Positions 42,295-50,458 of a stretch of 64,000 nt of DNA are shown in pieces (position 1 is the stretch's first letter; each line of letters opens with the position of its first letter). The notes below the pieces were generated by a model, which saw only the letters and a program-made list of their open reading frames with translations, was not told where the DNA came from and did no database searches. Made by a program: the position numbers and the translations under genes. The DNA comes from Hominiventricola aquisgranensis (lineage in GTDB: Bacteria > Bacillota > Clostridia > Lachnospirales > Lachnospiraceae): contig NZ_JBBMFC010000010.1 of NCBI RefSeq assembly GCF_040096225.1, forward strand, positions 40,416 to 104,415, read 5' to 3'.

Positions 42295-42477
42295 ATGGCA
42301 AGAATGGGTAGACCTAAGTTAGAAAATCCGAGAAGTGAAGGTGTATTCATCCGTCTTACAAAAGATGAGCATACAGATATAACAGAGTATGCCAGCTCTC
42401 ATGATCTGACCATAACACAGACGCTTGTTCAAGGATTTAGAAAGCTGCAAGAGCAGGATAATACCGAGAATGAGTAA
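42295..42477 (+). CDS. small ribbon-helix-helix-like regulator
   Basis: A 60-aa protein: RMGRPKLENPRSEGVFIRLTKDEHTDITEYASSHDLTITQTLVQGFRKL. A strand with alternating residues (GVFIRLT) followed by two helices fits the Arc/CopG ribbon-helix-helix fold. It sits directly behind a promoter whose -35 lies inside a perfect palindrome, so it is probably an autorepressor that also limits the integrase 46 bases downstream. The exact family was not confirmed. Confidence 0.7.
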   Translation: MARMGRPKLENPRSEGVFIRLTKDEHTDITEYASSHDLTITQTLVQGFRKLQEQDNTENE

Positions 42478-42523
42478 TGGCATTTGTGACCTCTTTCTTA
42501 TATTGAGAGGAAGGTGGTACATA

Positions 42524-43756
42524 ATGTCAATGTCGAGAAAAGATTCAAAAGGCAGAGTATTAAGGAAAGGCGAAAGTCAGAGGAAAAACGACGGAAGGTA
42601 TATCTACCAGTACACCGATTCGACAGGTAAAAGGCGGGTCGTTTATTCAAATGACCTGTTGGAGTTAAGGGAAAAGGAAAAAGAACTTGTTCGCAATCAG
42701 TTGGACGGTCTTGAAAGCTATTGCAGTGGAAAGACAACTTTGAACTATGCATTTGACAGGTATATTTCAACGAAGTATGATTTGAAAGAACACACACGGG
42801 TAAATTATAAGTATATGTATAACCGTTTTGTCAGAGATACTTTTGGAAAAAGAATCATCAATGATATAAAGTATTCTGATGTGAAATTCTTTTATTGTTC
42901 GTTGATGAACATATTGGGGTTACAGGCGAATACATTGGATAATATTCATACGATTCTGCACCCAACCTTTCAGATGGCAGTTAGGGACAATGTGATACGC
43001 AATAATCCGGCAAGCGGTGTAATGGCAGAAATCAAAAAGGCGAATGGAAAGAATAAGGGCATAAGACACGCACTTACATTGGAACAGCAGAGAGCATTTT
43101 TGAACTATGTATCGAACAGTCCTGTGTATTGCCATTGGTTGCCACTGTTTACAGCACTTTTTGGAACGGGATGTCGCATAGGAGAAATGATAGGGCTGCG
43201 TTGGGAAGATTTGGATTATGAGAATAAAACCATTAGTATAAACCATGCGGCTATCTATCGAGTAATGGAGAATGGAAAGAGTGAATTTCATATTTCTTCG
43301 CCAAAGACAGAAGCCGGGATTCGTACTATTCCGATGATGCAGGCTGTAGAACAGGCATTTAAGGATGAATACGAAGCACAGAAAGAAACCGGTTTTAATG
43401 TGCAAGTGGTTGATGGTATGAGTGGGTTTATCTTTTGCAATAAAGACGGAATTATCCATAAACCCAGCGTAATCAACAGTGCAATCAAAAGAATTTACGA
43501 AGCCTACAATGCCGAAGAAATTATTAAGGCAAAACGGGAGAGCAGACGCCCGGTATTGATTCCTCATTTTTCGTGTCATCATATCCGACACACATTTTGC
43601 ACCAGATTTTGTGAAAATGAAAGAAATCTGAAAGTGATTCAAAGTATTATGGGTCATGCAAATATTGAAACAACGATGGATATTTATGCGGAAGCAACAG
43701 ATGTGAAGAAAAAGGAAGCAATTAAAGCTCTGGAAAATAATAGTGATATATTTTAG
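42524..43756 (+). CDS. int: tyrosine integrase of the ICE (Tn916/Tn1549 type)
   Basis: A 410-aa tyrosine recombinase. An N-terminal AP2-like arm-binding domain (GRYIYQYTDSTGKRRVVYSNDL) is followed by a SAM-like core-binding domain (about 65-160) and a catalytic domain with Arg in GTGCRIGEM (about 217), HHIRH (about 352), GHANIETT and the nucleophile in MDIYAE (Y388). It integrates and excises the ICE. ATG 42524 is preferred because GGAAGGTGG stands 8 bases upstream; the longer frame from 42425 overlaps the repressor gene. Confidence 0.95.
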   Translation: MSMSRKDSKGRVLRKGESQRKNDGRYIYQYTDSTGKRRVVYSNDLLELREKEKELVRNQLDGLESYCSGKTTLNYAFDRYISTKYDLKEHTRVNYKYMYNRFVRDTFGKRIINDIKYSDVKFFYCSLMNILGLQANTLDNIHTILHPTFQMAVRDNVIRNNPASGVMAEIKKANGKNKGIRHALTLEQQRAFLNYVSNSPVYCHWLPLFTALFGTGCRIGEMIGLRWEDLDYENKTISINHAAIYRVMENGKSEFHISSPKTEAGIRTIPMMQAVEQAFKDEYEAQKETGFNVQVVDGMSGFIFCNKDGIIHKPSVINSAIKRIYEAYNAEEIIKAKRESRRPVLIPHFSCHHIRHTFCTRFCENERNLKVIQSIMGHANIETTMDIYAEATDVKKKEAIKALENNSDIF

Positions 43757-43824
43757 GAAGAAGTCCTTGCAAGGGGACGATTTCCAAGACAAACCTGACA
43801 TCAAAAAAGTCAGAATACATCAAA

Positions 43825-44421
43825 ATGACATTAGTTTGTTGGATTTTGGTGGACAAATATGGACTGGCGATATATAATGAAAATCGTGTAAAAAAGCGTT
43901 TATCAACTTATTTGGACTGTGGTGGATTAGCTTCGGTTATATTCCCGACAATGAAGTCATTAGATGGTGTAAATAAGAAAAATGATGTAAATAATACAGC
44001 TTCTGAAGCACCTGAAAAAAATGTAAAAACTGAGTCTGAAAAGATTGATTTTTCTAAGGTAAAGGTAGAGCCTTTATTTGAGGAATTTGTTGATTTTGAT
44101 ACATTCAGCAAGTCAGATTTCCGTGCAGTAAAGGTTAAAGAGTGTGTTGCAGTACCGAAGTCAAAGAAACTGTTACAGTTTACTCTTGATGACGGAACAG
44201 GCACAGACAGAACCATTTTAAGCGGTATTCATAGCTTTTACGAGCCGGAAGAACTGGTTGGAAAGACTCTTATCGCTATCACAAATCTTCCACCGAGAGC
44301 TATGATGGGCATTGACTCTTGCGGTATGCTCCTCAGTGCTATTCACGAAGAAGAAGGCGAAGAAAAGCTTCATCTTCTGATGGTTGATGACCACATTCCG
44401 GCAGGTGCAAAGCTCTATTAA
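43825..44421 (+). CDS. metG: C-terminal tRNA-binding part of methionyl-tRNA synthetase, cut at the ICE end
   Basis: A frame of up to 198 aa. From about residue 85 onward it matches the MetRS C-terminal EMAP/Trbp111-like domain: FSKSDFRAVKVKECVAVPKSKKLLQFTL, DDGTGTDRTILSGIH and DHIPAGAKLY. The Lys/Glu-rich stretch before it looks like the usual hinge of MetRS. The catalytic part is absent, and the frame opens just where the ICE should end. Either the ICE inserted into metG, or this is a separate tRNA-binding protein gene. Which start is used, if any, is unclear; no good ribosome site is seen. Confidence 0.72.
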   Translation: MTLVCWILVDKYGLAIYNENRVKKRLSTYLDCGGLASVIFPTMKSLDGVNKKNDVNNTASEAPEKNVKTESEKIDFSKVKVEPLFEEFVDFDTFSKSDFRAVKVKECVAVPKSKKLLQFTLDDGTGTDRTILSGIHSFYEPEELVGKTLIAITNLPPRAMMGIDSCGMLLSAIHEEEGEEKLHLLMVDDHIPAGAKLY

Positions 44422-44568
44422 GATGATGTAAAGATGTACCGTTTTACCAAATAAACGGAACGTACTTCATTTGATAAAAAACTGAAAAAACAGCGATTTA
44501 CATCAAACTTACATCATTTGATGCAGAAATCGGTGCAAGCAAGAAAAAATCGCATAATAAGCAGAATG

Positions 44569-44600
44569 AATGGGCAGTCCTTAATGGGATTGCCCATTTT
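44569..44600 (+). terminator. terminator after the metG-like gene
   Basis: AATGGGCA (44569-44576) pairs with TGCCCATT (44591-44598), followed by further T. The 150 bases between the gene end and this hairpin hold no gene. Confidence 0.7.
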
Positions 44601-44713
44601 TAGAAGAGAGAGAAATGTAAATCACCGATTAGGTTTTCATTGCAGTGGTTATGGAGAACAGTTATAATGGGGATAAAAGAAAACGACAAATTTGAAGTTA
44701 TGGAGGAATGATA

Positions 44714-45250
44714 GTGAGTTATATTACAATGGAAATATGGACTGGAATATGGATATTAGTGAGATTATTTCCAATGGCACTTATTATTTTTGCAGGTGTT
44801 ATGATTATCGAAGTGGGTATTGAATTTATCCAGAAGAAGAAAATTGAAGTTAAGATTTTAAATTGGTTATGTCAATTCTTATGGATTCTAATAGTTGTAT
44901 CAATATTAAAAATTACAGGAATTATTGGTGGTAGTTTTGGAATATCCTCACCACTTGATAGTTATATTAGTTTTAAATTATTTGAGGATGGATTTAATGC
45001 GGCAACTATTTTGAATATATGTCTATTCATTCCATATGGATTTTTGCCAGTATTTATTTTTAAGAATATCCACAAGCATTGGTGGAATGGCGTTATACTT
45101 GGAGCAGTATTTTCGATTGGTATAGAATTTTTGCAAACATTTATTGGAAGGTTTGCACAGTTAGATGATGTGATTATGAATACTTGTGGGACTCTCGTTG
45201 GATTTTTGATAGGATGCTTGTTACTTCGTATAACCACAAGGAAAAAATAA
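44714..45250 (+). CDS. VanZ-family membrane protein
   Basis: About 178 aa with four or five membrane helices. The typical VanZ segment is NICLFIPYGFLPVF, then a helix with SIGIEFLQTFIGRFAQLDDVIMNTCGTLVGFLIG, giving the family's acidic E..Q...GR..DxDD pattern. VanZ-like proteins affect sensitivity to teicoplanin or other wall-active agents in some hosts. GGAGGA is 7 bases from GTG 44714 but only 1 base from ATG 44708, so the GTG start is preferred. It lies outside the ICE. Confidence 0.82.
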   Translation: MSYITMEIWTGIWILVRLFPMALIIFAGVMIIEVGIEFIQKKKIEVKILNWLCQFLWILIVVSILKITGIIGGSFGISSPLDSYISFKLFEDGFNAATILNICLFIPYGFLPVFIFKNIHKHWWNGVILGAVFSIGIEFLQTFIGRFAQLDDVIMNTCGTLVGFLIGCLLLRITTRKK

Positions 45251-45299
45251 ATTTCAGTCTGTAGGGATGAAAATTTGAATTCGTAGGAGGTATCGAAAA

Positions 45300-45728
45300 A
45301 TGAATAGGAAAACTTTATTCTGTTTTCTGACAGCTTTGATAATGATTTTTGTTCTTGCCGGCTGTAGTGGAAAGAATAGTGGTGGGAATATTGACAATGT
45401 TCAAATTCCTGATTGGAAACCATCGGAAATATATTCAGACAGTGATATTGAGGCGGCTTTCCAAACAGTAAAAGACTATTTCGGCAACGAATTTGACGGC
45501 TGCACACTGACAAAACTGTCCTATCCCGGAGATACATACGCCGATGAATTTGATGAATGGGCTGAACAATATGACGCGGATGAAGCAATCGTAATATTAT
45601 CATCTTTCGATGTAGACTCATCAGGCGGGGATGGTTCGCTTAATCCGGATTCAACATATGATGATTGGAAATGGATTCTAATTAGGAATGACAGTGGGAA
45701 TTGGGAACATGTTGACCACGGGTATTAA
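45300..45728 (+). CDS. small lipoprotein
   Basis: A 142-aa protein with a signal peptide and lipobox VLAG-C (Cys about 22), then an acidic, Asp-rich extracellular domain (FQTVKDYFGNEFDGCTLTKLSYPGD ... DWKWILIRNDSG). AGGAGG lies about 10 bases before the ATG. Similar short exported proteins are common in Lachnospiraceae; the function is unknown. Confidence 0.75.
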   Translation: MNRKTLFCFLTALIMIFVLAGCSGKNSGGNIDNVQIPDWKPSEIYSDSDIEAAFQTVKDYFGNEFDGCTLTKLSYPGDTYADEFDEWAEQYDADEAIVILSSFDVDSSGGDGSLNPDSTYDDWKWILIRNDSGNWEHVDHGY

Positions 45729-45754
45729 AGCGACAAATTTCAGTTTGATTAACT

Positions 45755-45796
45755 CCCTTTGAGAGAGGAATACCCTTTCTCAAAGGGCTTTTTTAA
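45755..45796 (+). terminator. terminator after the lipoprotein gene
   Basis: CCCTTTGAGA (45755-45764) pairs with TCTCAAAGGG (45778-45787), followed by CTTTTTTAA. Confidence 0.85.
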
Positions 45797-45873
45797 TTTA
45801 TCCGCATATTCGCAAACTTGGGGCAAGTACCTTTTCTTCATATAATAAAGCCAAAGGAAGGAGAGGATTTGAT

Positions 45874-47052
45874 ATGAGTAACAGCTTAGCGGCAGTACAT
45901 CCGGAATTGGTTGCCGAGTGGTCGGAAAAGAATTTGCCACTGACACCGGACAGCATAACTTTCGGCTCGAATAAAAAGGTATGGTGGAAAGGTACTTGCG
46001 GTCACGAATGGCAGGCAAGCGTTAAGGCTCGTTCCAATGGAGAAAAATGCCCGATATGTTCCGGTGCGAGAGTGATTGCAGGTATTAACGATTTGGCGAC
46101 ATTAGAGCCATTACTGGTAAAGCAGTGGTCGAAAAAGAATAAGATAAAACCGACAGAGGTTTCTATTGGTTCTCATAAGAAAGTGATTTGGAGATGTGAG
46201 AAAGGACACGAGTGGGAAGCTGCCGTTAAGAGCAGGACAATAAATAAAACAGATTGCCCATATTGTTCCCATAATAAAGTGTTGGCAGGATTTAATGACC
46301 TTGCAACACTTCAGCCGGATATAGCAGCCGAGTGGTCGGACAGAAATTATCCGTTACTTCCAACTCAGGTTACGGTCTTTGCCAATCGTAAGGTTTGGTG
46401 GAAGTGTAAGGATTGCGGCAAAGAGTGGAACACCCTTATTTCTACCCGTTCCGGTGGGAGCAAATGCCCGTATTGCAGTGGGTACATATTCCTGAAAGGG
46501 TTTAACGATTTGCAGACAACACACTCTGAAATTGCTTCTGAGTGGTCGGAGAAGAACTTACCATTGAAGCCTGATGAAGTAAATGCAAAGTCGAGGAAAA
46601 ATGTCTGGTGGAGGTGTAGTAAATGCGGTAATGAGTGGAAGTCAGTTATCAATGCCCGTGTGAAAGGTACGGTATGCCCCGTTTGTGCGGAGAGAGAAGT
46701 CCTTGCCGGATATAATGATTTGGCGACAACAGATAATCAGCTTCTTAGCGAATGGGATTATGAACAGAATAAACTGAAGCCGACAGAGGTATCACGAACT
46801 TCAGCAAAGAGAGCGTGGTGGAAATGTAGGCACGGTCATTCATGGAGTATGAAGATAAATGAAAGGACGATATTGAATAAAGGCTGCCGAATTTGTGAGC
46901 AAGAATATTTATCTCTATTTCCTGCGTTGGCTGTCAGCTATTATTCTAATAAGAAAGGCTTGCAATCTACAGATATGTCACCAAAGGAACCTTTGATGCA
47001 TACAACTGGTCACTCGTCGAAAATAAGCAGCGTTTCATCAGTCAGGTCATGA
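45874..47052 (+). CDS. zinc-ribbon repeat protein, 3' end replaced by ICE debris
   Basis: About 365 residues consist of five tandem modules of roughly 65-70 aa. Each has a HP.L..EWS..N-type start, a VWWKC..GHEW or CGKEW segment and a CPYCS/CPICS pair, matching the probable zinc-ribbon (treble-clef) repeat family often linked to homing or restriction-like endonucleases. The sixth unit is cut near SNKKGL. From 46971 the DNA is a fragment of an ICE helicase read in another frame, so the last about 27 residues of this frame are not native. GGAGAGG precedes the ATG. Confidence 0.75.
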   Translation: MSNSLAAVHPELVAEWSEKNLPLTPDSITFGSNKKVWWKGTCGHEWQASVKARSNGEKCPICSGARVIAGINDLATLEPLLVKQWSKKNKIKPTEVSIGSHKKVIWRCEKGHEWEAAVKSRTINKTDCPYCSHNKVLAGFNDLATLQPDIAAEWSDRNYPLLPTQVTVFANRKVWWKCKDCGKEWNTLISTRSGGSKCPYCSGYIFLKGFNDLQTTHSEIASEWSEKNLPLKPDEVNAKSRKNVWWRCSKCGNEWKSVINARVKGTVCPVCAEREVLAGYNDLATTDNQLLSEWDYEQNKLKPTEVSRTSAKRAWWKCRHGHSWSMKINERTILNKGCRICEQEYLSLFPALAVSYYSNKKGLQSTDMSPKEPLMHTTGHSSKISSVSSVRS

Positions 47053-47471
47053 CAAGCAAGGCGGTAAGCCGAAGCTGTGAGGATATCGACGAGGCAACAC
47101 TTTCCTATGCAGAGATCAAGGCGGTTGCTACAGGCAATCCTCTGATCAAGGAAAAGATGGAGATTGACAATGATGTCCAGAGATTAAAGCTCTTAAAGGC
47201 ATCCTATGACAATCAGAGATATGGCTTGCAGGATAACTTTATGATTAAGTACCCGAAGCTAATCAAGACAGCAACAGAAAAGCTTGCTAATGTAAGAGAG
47301 GATGTAAAGGAAAGGGATAAAGAGCTGATTGATAATCCGGAATTTGCCATCACCATAGGCAAAGCAACTTACACAGAGCGAGTGGATGGCGGAACGATGA
47401 TGCTTGAAGCAATCAGCAAATGTAAGACCGGAGAGACAACTGCAAGGGATCTTTATGGCGGTTACCAATAA
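46971..47471 (+). pseudogene. fragment of an ICE helicase (C-terminal part)
   Basis: About 166 codons start RYVTKGTFDAYNW and run through RSCEDIDEATLSYAEIKAVATGNPLIKEKM. They are colinear with the C-terminal part of the intact helicase (nucleotides about 21105-21590) but clearly diverged, so they come from another ICE lineage. There is no start codon context and the end is cut by the following HTH gene. The piece marks an old deletion. Confidence 0.85.
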
Positions 47472-47655
47472 TATCAGAGAAATCCGTGAACAGCGAGGCA
47501 TTTACCAGGATGACCTTGCCTCTGCTATCGGATGCAGCACCAAAACTGTCGGCAGGATAGAGCGTGGAGACAGCACCCCCTCCGCCGAGTTTATGCTTAG
47601 GATTTCAAAATACTTTAATATGCTGGTGGAAGATGTATTCCATGTGAAAGATTGA
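47455..47655 (+). CDS. small XRE-family regulator
   Basis: A 66-aa protein: MAVTNNIREIREQRGIYQDDLASAIGCSTKTVGRIERGDSTP then AEFMLRISKYFNMLVEDVFHV, a complete HTH_3 domain with nothing else. It overlaps the end of the helicase fragment. Ribosome-site support (AAGGGAT) is modest. It may be the only working gene of the decayed ICE. Confidence 0.72.
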   Translation: MAVTNNIREIREQRGIYQDDLASAIGCSTKTVGRIERGDSTPSAEFMLRISKYFNMLVEDVFHVKD

Positions 47656-47990
47656 GTCAGAGCAGCAAGCAAGATTGATGATCCCCTCGGTCTGACCTTT
47701 GTTGAAAATAAGCAAAAGATAATTAAAGATCTGATGGAAAAGTAGAAATAAGCAGATTGTGAAAACATGCGTTCACAATCTGCTTTTTTAATACTACAGT
47801 TTACGTCCAATATCGGTATTCTCTCCAACTGAAGAGATATTATGACCATCAAATATAATATTTATTAGTAATTCAAAAGATTACATTTTTGATACAAATT
47901 CTGCAATTTGACCATCGACATACAGAATGTGATTAACTAACCACTCTGTGAGATATTTAAAATTCCCATGCAAGCTTGTGTCAGGAATTG
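47656..47990. other. gap with ICE debris and a terminator
   Basis: Just after the XRE gene a short frame reads IDDPLGLTFVENKQKIIKDL and stops, probably another ICE fragment. A strong hairpin follows (47751-47784). From 47790 to about 47960 no gene or structure was recognised. Confidence 0.45.
47751..47790 (+). terminator. terminator
   Basis: AGCAGATTGTGAA (47751-47763) and TTCACAATCTGCT (47772-47784) are exact 13-bp arms with an 8-base loop, followed by T6. Confidence 0.88.
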
Positions 47991-48110
47991 ATGTATGAGT
48001 ATGAAATTAAAACAGGAGAGGTTGCGCCCTCGGAAGAATATATTCGTTACAAGACAAAAAACGCAAAAAATAATGGAATTATAAATAAGTTAAATCATCA
48101 AGATGTATGA
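47991..48110 (+). pseudogene. short tail of a lost gene, possibly a toxin
   Basis: A 39-codon frame reads MYEYEIKTGEVAPSEEYIRY and ends KLNHQDV. The frame is open back to 47961 without a good start or ribosome site, so it looks like the 3' end of a larger lost gene. Its stop overlaps the next ATG (ATGA). The tail is reminiscent of C-terminal ends of secreted polymorphic toxins; this is a guess. Confidence 0.4.
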
Positions 48111-48301
48111 TTAGCCAAGAGTATGCGAAGAATATAGGTAATCAATTTGCAAGTGAAATTTGTAAACATTTATCTCCAAAAATCCATAATGTGAATGTTA
48201 TACTACCTCCAGAAGGTGTTAATGTATATAATATGTTTAAGGGTTTTTCTATTGACAGGTCAAGTGAATTGGGACGAATAGCCTTTGAATTAGCGAGATG
48301 A
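48107..48301 (+). CDS. small hypothetical protein
   Basis: A 64-aa protein, MISQEYAKNIGNQFASEICK..., ending SSELGRIAFELAR, mixed helix and strand. It starts inside the stop of the previous frame and its own stop overlaps the next ATG, giving a tightly coupled three-gene string. Together with its neighbour it could be what remains of an immunity protein. No family was recognised. Confidence 0.5.
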   Translation: MISQEYAKNIGNQFASEICKHLSPKIHNVNVILPPEGVNVYNMFKGFSIDRSSELGRIAFELAR

Positions 48302-48546
48302 TGAATGATTCGTATAATGAGGATGAGCTGATAACAGCAAGAAGTTTTAAAATTTATGTGAACATATCATGGTCAGAAAAATGTAACAGAAAGTCCTTAC
48401 TAACTTTTTGGATTAATAGAGAAACCAATTGTATTGAGTATAAACAATATGTGGGCGTGGAGTCTGATGAAAATTGCGATAGGATGAGACATTTAGGATT
48501 GGGAAAATTTATTGTAGATGGAAATCCAAATATAAAGTTTTTTTAG
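48298..48546 (+). CDS. small hypothetical protein
   Basis: An 82-aa soluble protein with several aromatic strands (FKIYVNISWSEKCNRKSLLTFWINRET). It is coupled to the preceding gene by an ATGATGA overlap (starts 48298 or 48301). No family was recognised; an immunity-type role is possible from the context only. Confidence 0.5.
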   Translation: MMNDSYNEDELITARSFKIYVNISWSEKCNRKSLLTFWINRETNCIEYKQYVGVESDENCDRMRHLGLGKFIVDGNPNIKFF

Positions 48547-48759
48547 AAGTAAGAAATTTAGGGGAATTACCTCGGGAAAAATAACATAGTGAAAATTTGC
48601 ACAGAAAATAGTGAATGAAATGTAGAAAAATCAGGTGGGGGCAAGGTCATTTTTGCGTAAAATAACGAAAAAAATAGAGAATGATAAGAATATATTGATG
48701 AAAGTGACAAAAGTTGATATAAATAGGATAAGAGTTTCAATGCGATAAGTGAAATAGGG

Positions 48760-50454
48760 ATGGTTAGAGTCATGAGTCAAGATGTATTTACGTTATTGGG
48801 AGAAATGACAACTGAAAATCTGATGGAAATTATTTCAGAGAGCATGGATGATTTTTTGTATGTATTTGACATACAGAATAATAAAATAGAGATTTCACAG
48901 TCAGCAGTGGATCGGTTTATGATATCCAGCAGATTTTTGGAAGATGCATTGCATGATGTCCTGCCGGCGGTCTTTGAGGAAGACCGGGAGATGCTTGTAA
49001 AGCATCTGTCCGATGTGGCATCAGGAAAAGAAAAATTTCACAATCTTCATTACAGATGGCTGGACAAAAAGGGAAAACCTGTCTGGATCAACTGCCGGGG
49101 TGTGGTAGTGGATGATGATAAAGGGAATCCGGCATATCTGGTCGGGTGCATGAATGAGACAGGGAATCAACGGAGAGCTGATAATGTTACCGGGCTTCTG
49201 GGTGGAAGCGAATTCTGCGAATATCTGCGTTCGCAAAAGGAACATATTTCAGCAGGTTTTTTGATGCACATAGGTATTGATGATTTCTGGAGGGTCAATA
49301 GTACCTGCGGACCGGATTACGGTGATTATATACTCAAAAGCGTAGCAGACTGCATGAAAGACTGTATTTCGGATCAACAGCATCTGTATTATCTTACGGG
49401 AGACCAATATCTCATTCTCGATCTGCAGAGCCGGAACATGGAAGATGTAGCAGAGCTCAGAAAAAAGATCTGTAAAAGTATATATGAATTTATTGTGTCG
49501 GAGCAATATAGAGCAATCTTTACCGTCTCTGTCGGCGCCATAGATGTGCAGTATGCGCTGGAGAGTTATAAAGAATGCAGGAAAAAGTTTGAATTTTCCT
49601 TAAAGTGTGCCAAAAAGATGGGGAAAAACAGTTTTTATTTCTTTCAGCAGGAGGACTATAATGCGTTTCTGCGAAAAGAAAAAATCATAGGTGCGCTGCG
49701 TCGTTCAGTGGCAGAGCAGTACGAAGGATTTGATGTGCATTATCAGCCCATCATGGATTGCGAAACGGAAGCGATGACCGGTGCAGAAGCATTTATGAGA
49801 TTTACAATGAATACGGAAGGTGGGACGGAAGTGATCTCACCGATGGAATTCATTCCACTGCTGGAAGAAACAGGACTTATCATTCCGGCTGGAAGATTTA
49901 TCCTGAAAGAGGCAGCAAAAACGTGCTGCGAGATCCGGCAGTTTATCCCCGGTTTCCAGATGAACATTAATGTATCGTATGTGCAGATCGCACAGGGGAA
50001 TGTTGAGGATGATATTATAGAGGTAATAAAAAAATATGCCTTAGATCCTTCGGGTATCTGTATAGAGATGACAGAAAGCGGATTTATAGATATGACAATG
50101 CCTTTTATCCGGTTCCGCCACAGATTAGAAGAAAACAGGATACACTTTGTGATAGATGATTTTGGGACAGGCTATTCCAATCTCCACTGCATCAGCGATA
50201 TGAACCCGGATTATATTAAGATAGATCGTGATTTTACGGCGAAAGCCATGGACGGACAGAGAGATTACGAACTGTTTAAAAACATCATTACCATGATACA
50301 CAGTGTCAATGCCAGAATTTGCGTTGAGGGTATCGAGCAGAGGGAATGGTGTCAGGAAATGAAGAAAATGGGTGCAGATCTCCTTCAGGGATACTTCTAT
50401 GGAAGACCTTGTAAAAAAAGTGATTTTATAACGAATTACGTAAAAGGAGATTAA
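48760..50454 (+). CDS. PAS-GGDEF(degenerate)-EAL protein, likely c-di-GMP phosphodiesterase
   Basis: A 564-aa protein. A PAS-like domain (about 20-140) is followed by a degenerate GGDEF domain (about 150-295) with TGDQY in place of GGDEF, and then an EAL domain (about 310-560). The EAL residues are largely kept: EAF at the EAL position, NVSY, IEMTES, DDFGTGYS, KIDRDF, VEGIEQ and QGYFYG. It probably breaks down c-di-GMP, with PAS and GGDEF as sensors. It has no membrane segment. The start is 48760 or ATG 48772; neither has a strong ribosome site. It is followed at 4 bases by a GGDEF gene. Confidence 0.87.
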   Translation: MVRVMSQDVFTLLGEMTTENLMEIISESMDDFLYVFDIQNNKIEISQSAVDRFMISSRFLEDALHDVLPAVFEEDREMLVKHLSDVASGKEKFHNLHYRWLDKKGKPVWINCRGVVVDDDKGNPAYLVGCMNETGNQRRADNVTGLLGGSEFCEYLRSQKEHISAGFLMHIGIDDFWRVNSTCGPDYGDYILKSVADCMKDCISDQQHLYYLTGDQYLILDLQSRNMEDVAELRKKICKSIYEFIVSEQYRAIFTVSVGAIDVQYALESYKECRKKFEFSLKCAKKMGKNSFYFFQQEDYNAFLRKEKIIGALRRSVAEQYEGFDVHYQPIMDCETEAMTGAEAFMRFTMNTEGGTEVISPMEFIPLLEETGLIIPAGRFILKEAAKTCCEIRQFIPGFQMNINVSYVQIAQGNVEDDIIEVIKKYALDPSGICIEMTESGFIDMTMPFIRFRHRLEENRIHFVIDDFGTGYSNLHCISDMNPDYIKIDRDFTAKAMDGQRDYELFKNIITMIHSVNARICVEGIEQREWCQEMKKMGADLLQGYFYGRPCKKSDFITNYVKGD

Positions 50455-50458
50455 ATAT

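Larger units (their letters stand above)
2520..43824. mobile_element. Tn1549-like integrative conjugative element (right part)
   Basis: The block joins a type IV secretion module, topoisomerase III, helicase/antirestriction genes, a relaxase-MobC-oriT module and an Xis/Int module in the order typical of Tn1549-like ICEs, with beta-lactam resistance cargo between. The right end is placed just after int and before the metG-like frame; the exact att core cannot be set without the left end, which is outside the window together with the coupling protein and the front of Maff2. Confidence 0.82.

Noticed and set aside
43757..43824. tRNA gene as the ICE attachment site
   Set aside because: No cloverleaf or CCA-type 3' end could be seen at the int-proximal end.
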